Shown: positions 57,753-64,000 of the stretch, piece by piece
Layout of the letters: each line of letters begins with the position of its first letter
Position numbering within the stretch: position 1 is the stretch's first letter
Source: Chamaea fasciata
Taxonomy: Eukaryota; Chordata; Aves; Passeriformes; Sylviidae
NCBI GenBank assembly: GCA_029207755.1
Contig: JARCOQ010000005.1
Coordinates: 61,143,414-61,207,413, forward strand
Direction: 5' to 3'
Length of the DNA: 64,000 nt
The notes under the pieces: generated by a model
Databases searched by the model: none
What the model was told of the DNA's origin: nothing
What the model saw: only the letters and a program-made list of their open reading frames with translations
Translations under genes and position numbers: made by a program

Positions 57753-60700
57753 GAGCCATGCTCTGTGGACTCTGTGCTGACAACCAAACAACCCAGTACA
57801 CAAATGCACCAGGAGAGCGTCTGTAGGACATCTGCTCTGCTCCTGCCAGTTCCCCCAGAGCCCATCAGCTCCCTGGCCCTTCCAAGCATGGGCACAAGCC
57901 CTAGAACAGAGTTTGCAGTGACACAGGGACACACCCTGGCAATTATAAGCTAGTTTTATTGACTTGCTCAATTGAGCTTCACAAAATTTAACTGTCTTCG
58001 AAAGACTCTTTATGAGCAGTTATGGATTGCTCTTGTCGTCCACAAAAGCTGTGTTGCTAAGATAATATTCCAGCTCCCTGAATCACAAGTGACAGGGATA
58101 CATCAACCTACTGATGTCTGGTCAAGACTTGAAGACCATTCAAGTGAAATTAAATGACACTAAGGCTTTGCTTTGGTTCTCAGCAGAGCTTTTCTTCCCT
58201 GATTTGAGGAAGGGTTGCATGAGTAAGGAGATGAGGCTGACAGAAATGGAAGGTCTATCCCTGGGTCCCTGTCAATGTTAGCTGTGTTGCCCACACTTGA
58301 ATTTCTCCCTTTCACTTAATCCATCTTGAGTGCCACCTTAGGCCAGGCAATGAGGTGTCCCCCTCCTTCATTACATGACACCCCTGGGGCTCACGCTCCC
58401 TTTCTAAATCCTGCAAGAGCTAAATCATGCTATTGTTTCCCTGAATAGGATGGGAGAGTGTTTCTACTAGTGCTGGGCCCACAGGGAGAGCCCTGGGAAG
58501 ACAAGAAAGGAAAGCTAGTAGTGGAATAGTATTTGTGTGCATGCACCTTCTGACAAGGGTATATTATAAAATGATGAGTGGCCCATAAATGAGCAGGACC
58601 CTGGACCAGTCCTTTGTGTAGCTAAAACACAACTGAATATAACCTACAGAATGTAGTTTAGAGGTAGCATTTAATTTAGTGGCATGTGCTAATTGTTAGT
58701 CATGTTGATTTTACAATGCAGGCAACATTTCATTGATGCTCTAAAAGAGAAAGGTAAATAAAAGGCAAGAATAAAACCCAGTGTAGCAAGACTAATTCTG
58801 CAGAATGGCTGCTTGCTTTTTCATTTCACCAGTGGAAGTCTCTAAAATAAACAGAACAACCAATTTAAAGCAGATGCATGGAACAACAATCAAGTTTCAT
58901 CTCTGGTTTTAATCTTTTTAAACCACAGTGTTTGGTTCTCAGAGCTCAAAGGAACAGCAGACTGAATCAGAAGTTTGCTATTTGTTAGCAGTGTGGAGGA
59001 AGCAGATTTGTGGCTGTATAACAGGGAGAGATGAAACACCCCTGTTTAAATAACTAAATTATAAAAAAATATGCTAGTGATGGAATCTGTAGACAAATTA
59101 ACATCCAGAGCTCCTGCCTGTGAATCAGCTACAGCCTGGGGACAATAGAGCTAAGTAGTAAACGGCCAGCTCAAGCACTGATTCTTAAATGATGGAACAG
59201 TAAACTCAAAATTTTTATTGGTAGTTGCTATCTATCCTGTGTGCCACAAAAAATGAAATGTGGAGTGAGTCAATATTGTGTGAAAACAGGGTGTATTACT
59301 GAGGAGTGGTATGATCACATTTTTACTTGGGAGAGACTACATAGCAAAGTAGCAAATCCAAAAAAACCCCTCTGGAAAGCCACATGGGTCTGATTTCCCA
59401 TTTCTCTGCCCACTGTGTCATCGTTTACCTCAGAGGTTTTCATAACTGTGTGTGACTACCCACAGCTTCTGATCTCGTGAGACTGAAGTCATTCTTCAAA
59501 CAGCAGTCAGCTCTTAAGGACTTGGTGGAGCGGGAGATGATGCTGGGCAGGACAACTAAGCTAAGACAAAGAAATGTTTTTCAGACAGGGAAGCAAATGC
59601 TGGAAGTTCCCTGGGGACCAGTCTTGTGACACATTTATACCACTGCAGACAAATTTTTAAAGCTGTAGGTGGGGTGGGTGCCTCTTGCCATCCTGGCTCA
59701 GACAAGTTGTGCAAAATAGGGGTGCTTACCTGTGTGTGTTGGCACAGCGTTACCAGGACATTTGCTGAGAGCATAAAAAATCCTAAAATGGTGCTGGAGG
59801 GAAGTTTCACAAGCTTATTGGAACCTCAGTAGGGTTGTCTGTTTTGGTTTGATTTTCTTCCATGCAGTTTAAAAGGATAATTTAGACTTTTTCCCACTAT
59901 CAACTGTGAGATCCAAAATCTTTAAGACCAAATCACCCTTGTTCTCAGAGTGCATTGCATAAGGGCTGTGACATCCCACTGCTCGGTGTGAGGATCACCA
60001 ACCATCTGTGCAAGCAAGAGCACCATGGCCAGAGAGGAGACAGAGATGAGGCTGAGATGAGGGCTGTTGCCCTCAGTCGCAATACCTGTATGGATTTGGA
60101 AATGCAGGTTATTTTACCTCTCTTTGTCATGTTTGGTGTTGCTGATGCAGAATCACCCAGAGAGAGAGGGAGATATGAACAAGAGAGGTGACGTTGTGGC
60201 TGCAGCAGGCAGGGAGGGATTCAGCTCAGGGGAACCTGCTCAATGCAATGAGGACAACTGGAATGCTTTACATTAATGTACGGTCTAATCCATTACTTAG
60301 CAAACGTTGTCTCTCATTTTGCAGTCTTCCTCATGTTTCTGCTTCTTTCTTTGCCTTTTTTTCCCCCATCCTGCATTATCTATCTTTAAGTTATTTCTCT
60401 TAAAGGGCCCCTGTAAGTAGACATTAGGTAGCAGCAGAATCTGACAGCATCTGTGACGTGGTGCCTGATGAACCACCACTAGCATGCAATAAAGACATCT
60501 ATCTTGTCATGTTCATTGAAGGCTCCTATCCCTATCCCAAAGACCCTGCTGACCATTTTTCCTCTTTGCATTTACAATTCCAGACTGTGAGAATCACAGG
60601 ACAGCCTGATATTTGTTATCATTTCCAAATGTGGAGAGAGTCTTCCCTCCTCCTTTTGCTACTCATATACGTGTAATTAATTTGTGTTCACAGCTTCCCA

Positions 60701-62673
60701 TTCCAATCTCCACCCTTTTTTTAAAACAGACATCCTCCCCCCTTCTCCATTCCTTATGAGTAGTTTCAACATGTTTTGGTCTATTTCTGTGCAAAAACAC
60801 TCAAAAACAGCACCAGAAATTATGAAACTTCTTAGGCCTTCAGATTAAAAAAAAATCCAGAACTGTTTATATTCAGAAATGGTACCTAGTTAAACAGTTT
60901 TTGCAACTATTGCTTCCTCTGGTAGCAAGTTTAATTTTAAAAAATTTGAATTTAATTCCAAAAGGATAAATAGGACAGCAGATATTTACAGAAGAATTGG
61001 ATTGTTGTTATGAAAAGAGAATTTTCTCCACAGCCTTCCAAATGGGGTCTAAACAACATCTTAGAAAAGACTAAAACACAATCTATCAGTCTAGCACAGA
61101 AAAAGTACAACCTCAAGCATTCTTGCAATAGCAAAACATTACCGATAAACAGAGTAAAGACTGCAGGGCCATTTTTCTACCTTCTGTTTCTGCTCTATTT
61201 TATTAAGCTCTTTCTGCAGCACAATGAGAGTCAGTGTTATGAAATGGGTGACTAAATTCTGCATAATATTCTTTTAAATGCATTAATTAAGAAAACGCAC
61301 GTGCTTTGCTTGTAGAAAAGGATCATAGTCCCTAAGAAGCATTCCAGAAAGGTGAAAGTGTGGGATGATGAGCAAGCTGTCCAGCCCAGAGCTTGCATGC
61401 TGCAACCCTACCCTGTAGCCTCCCTTTGAAACAGCAGAAAATACTCCAGCACATGGCAGGAGGCAAGCAGCCATGTGGATGTTTGCATATTTTGATGGAC
61501 ATGATGACAGGCTTGGCAAATGATAGGAGCTTTACCCTGAGTGCTGCTGAGAAATACCAGTTATGAAGGAATACAGTATTCAGATGCCACATGAATTCAT
61601 TTCTCATCTTCTTCAGAAACAATTAATGCAACTAAGGACAAGCCTGTCTTCCTGGTTAGGTAAAATTGGAAGCAGAGTAAAAGTCATCACGACTTGCAAA
61701 CCAGTGGGGTACAAAAGCAGTTTTCACCTTTTCCTGGCTACAGCAGATTGCTATGATTTGTTGATGGATTCCACCCCCAGTATTTCAGTGTTAAATTCAG
61801 CTTGCTGCTTGTTTTCCTTCTCTAGGAACTGAAGTATCAGACTGTTTAAAATATGAGAAAATGTACAAGATGTGTTTTATTTAGGCAGCTTTTCTATCGA
61901 GAGAGAGAAATATATGGGAAAGAAAAACAATAAAAATCTGACAATTTACCATCACACAGCTATGAGCATGATGATAAATAAAAGTAGTTAGACAAAAATT
62001 AAAATACCCTTTTATCCCTGCTGATTTTGACTACTTGCAAAATCTTTAGGCACCCATAAAGAGTGGCCTTGTTATTAACCCAATATGCCTTTGACAGGGA
62101 GAGGAATGTCGTCATTGGAAAGGCATTTGACCATCTTACACTCAGGCCTGATCCTTGTTGTACCTCATGACATCATTCCTAATATTTAAGTGGTTACCTA
62201 CTGTTTTGCTGGACAGTGAAGGAAGCTGATCCAAGCTCAGCTCCAGAGACATGTTGATGATATGTATTTTTTGTAGTGCTTCTCCCTAACCAAGCCCTGC
62301 ATTCTCCTCCAGAATCAACATGGGCGTATGTGCCACAGGTCTGCAAAGGGAAATGGCTTTGGATTACTTTTTTTCCAAGGAACAGGCTTGCTCTGAACAT
62401 ATCTTTGTCCTAAGCACTACAAGAACTAAGTGCTAAATATTGCATCATGATACCCTGTTTCTGCTGGGAGAGTCTTCACAGAGGGAAAAGAGGACCTTGG
62501 CATTCTGTGCATTCCTGGTTTGCAGTCAGGTCAGCTTAAAAAAATAAAATGCAATCTGCTGCTTGCTATCCTTCATGAGAAATGAAGCCTGATAACTTCG
62601 GAGTAATATTTAGATTGTCATTCTTGGACTATTACATTGAGTGAGGAGTGCTAGAAAAAGGGATTTATTTCCT

Positions 62674-62688
62674 TCTCTCTCTCTCTCT
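62674..62688 (+). repeat. Short (TC)7 microsatellite
   Basis: Seven TC units within AT-rich unique sequence. Too short to be strongly variable. Confidence 0.85.
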
Positions 62689-63885
62689 TACTGTAATAAG
62701 TCTCAGATTAATAATGCTGCAGGCTTCAAAGTCTGTTTTGTTCATAGCTGCTGGCTGGGGAACAGGCGAAAACAAAGATCAGATTTGCAATGATCTGGGC
62801 ATTAAATCCCTTCAAAAAGTGTCTTTTGGCACCATGGTGAAGAGCTATTAATGACATTCTTGGATGACTGCAGAAAAATAACAAGTTTTTATAAATGGCT
62901 ATAAGATCTTGGATTAGCTACCTGACAAATAGGTGTTTTCAGTTGATTTAAGGCCCAGATCTCCTTTCTGCTAAGGCCTTTTCCATTGCTGCTTTATAGG
63001 AACATAAAAGAAAATCAGGACCCAGTAAATGGGAACCAGGCTTTCAGGACACAGCCATCTTCTTGACAAACAGACAAGTGTGGATCAACCATGCCCAGAA
63101 ATGAATGGGAACCAGCAGCTGCAACATTTGATTGCATCTGCAAATACAGCATATTAAAAGAACAAACAAACAAAAAAAATCAAACAGAAAGCCCACAAAA
63201 AGTTAAAAGCTCTAAGGAAAAAAATAGTAGGTGAAGCTGGGGACTCTGGCTGGCTCAGAGTACCAAATATCTCTCGGGTGTGAGTATCCGAAGTATACGA
63301 GCAGTCTGCTGTGTTAATCTCACCTGACCTTCCTGGAAGAGGACTGTTGGCTGTTTTTCCCAGATAAGTCAGGCAGAATTTTAAAAATCATCCTGGAGGT
63401 TTCATTTTCAAGATTGCTTGAGTTCTTCTAACTTTTGAAGCATCATTCCTTGTGTCTAAATATAGGAAAGTGTGTCGCAACAACAAGAACCTTATGCTGA
63501 AGCTTTTCCTGTGACTCACCCATGAGCTGTTTAGGTTACTACATTCATTGCAAGCGCCTGCTCCAGACAGAAATGGCAGCAAGAGTTGCTTAAACCATTC
63601 AGACTTTTCAGCTTTGAAGAACATCATCCAGCGTGTTTCTGGTGTGTTAGGTACTGACTCTGGGAGCCATCACTCCCTGCTCACAGGGCAGTGAACACCC
63701 GTGGTGGGTATGCTGGTGGTAGTTTTCTGACTAGGCAGATATTGAGAACAAGCAAGAGAATTGGGTAGGGAACTAGATGTCTCAGAATTTAAAAATTTTC
63801 TTTTACATTTTGCAGCACCCAGAGGGTTTAAAGCCCTCAGGGATAAGCAAAAAAGAAGAGGGAGCAATATCATTCTGCTCCTTCC

Positions 63886-63901
63886 TTTTTTTTTTTTTTT
63901 T
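63886..63901 (+). repeat. Poly-T tract
   Basis: Sixteen thymines followed by ATTTTTTATT. There is no flanking retroposed copy or duplicated target that I can see. Confidence 0.85.
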
Positions 63902-64000
63902 ATTTTTTATTCCCAAATGAGGCTGGCCAGGTAGACCCACCACCAGAAACCTTTTCATTAGAGGGAAAACTGGATTTTTAAATGCAATCTGTGTGCATGT

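Larger units (their letters stand above)
57753..64000. other. Unique noncoding sequence
   Basis: No gene or named repeat is seen. Frames reach about 98 codons and overlap on both strands without recognisable domains. Simple sequence is limited to (TC)n at 62674-62688, AAAC-type units near 63163-63180 and a poly-T tract at 63886-63901. AT-rich, low-repeat parts such as 61840-62000 could be conserved noncoding sequence, but that cannot be seen from one genome. Confidence 0.6.

Overview
This 64 kb window looks like vertebrate nuclear DNA, most probably from a bird. The evidence is the repeat content. Every interspersed element I can name with confidence is a CR1-type LINE fragment, including one that reads like the typical bird CR1 3' end (57424-57752). 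Nothing resembles L1, Alu or B1. Recognisable CR1 sequence totals only about 3 kb, which fits a compact, repeat-poor avian genome better than a turtle or crocodile genome. These family calls come from memory of the consensus sequences, not from a database search.

I find no supportable protein-coding gene, tRNA, rRNA, CRISPR array or bacterial-type operon. Open frames are short (longest 186 codons) and overlap one another on both strands. Many begin at GTG or TTG, and none encodes a domain I recognise. The window therefore reads as intergenic sequence or the interior of a very large intron.

Layout: 1-3390 is unremarkable noncoding DNA of moderate GC. 3391-3886 is a clear CpG island, the best promoter candidate. 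It contains an ATG in strong Kozak context and an open frame that runs to a good splice donor at 3963/3964. Immediately downstream, about 4187-4660 is a decayed G-rich repeat with about 13 copies of the nuclear-receptor half-site RGGTCA. From about 4.7 to 64 kb the sequence is mostly unique and AT-rich. It is interrupted by a (GT)20 microsatellite (13534-13573), CR1 fragments (14650-15200, 19361-19582, 26903-27036, 42040-42305, 50771-52110, 57424-57752), a MIR-like SINE remnant (26604-26700), a 46-base polypyrimidine tract (38833-38878), a 134-base run made only of G and T with long G runs (40441-40574), and an old tRNA-like inverted repeat (52776-52980).

No genes can be shown to work together here. 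The only regulatory hypothesis the sequence supports is the CpG island plus the adjoining RGGTCA-rich array, possibly the promoter and first exon of a coding gene or a long noncoding RNA transcribed rightward.
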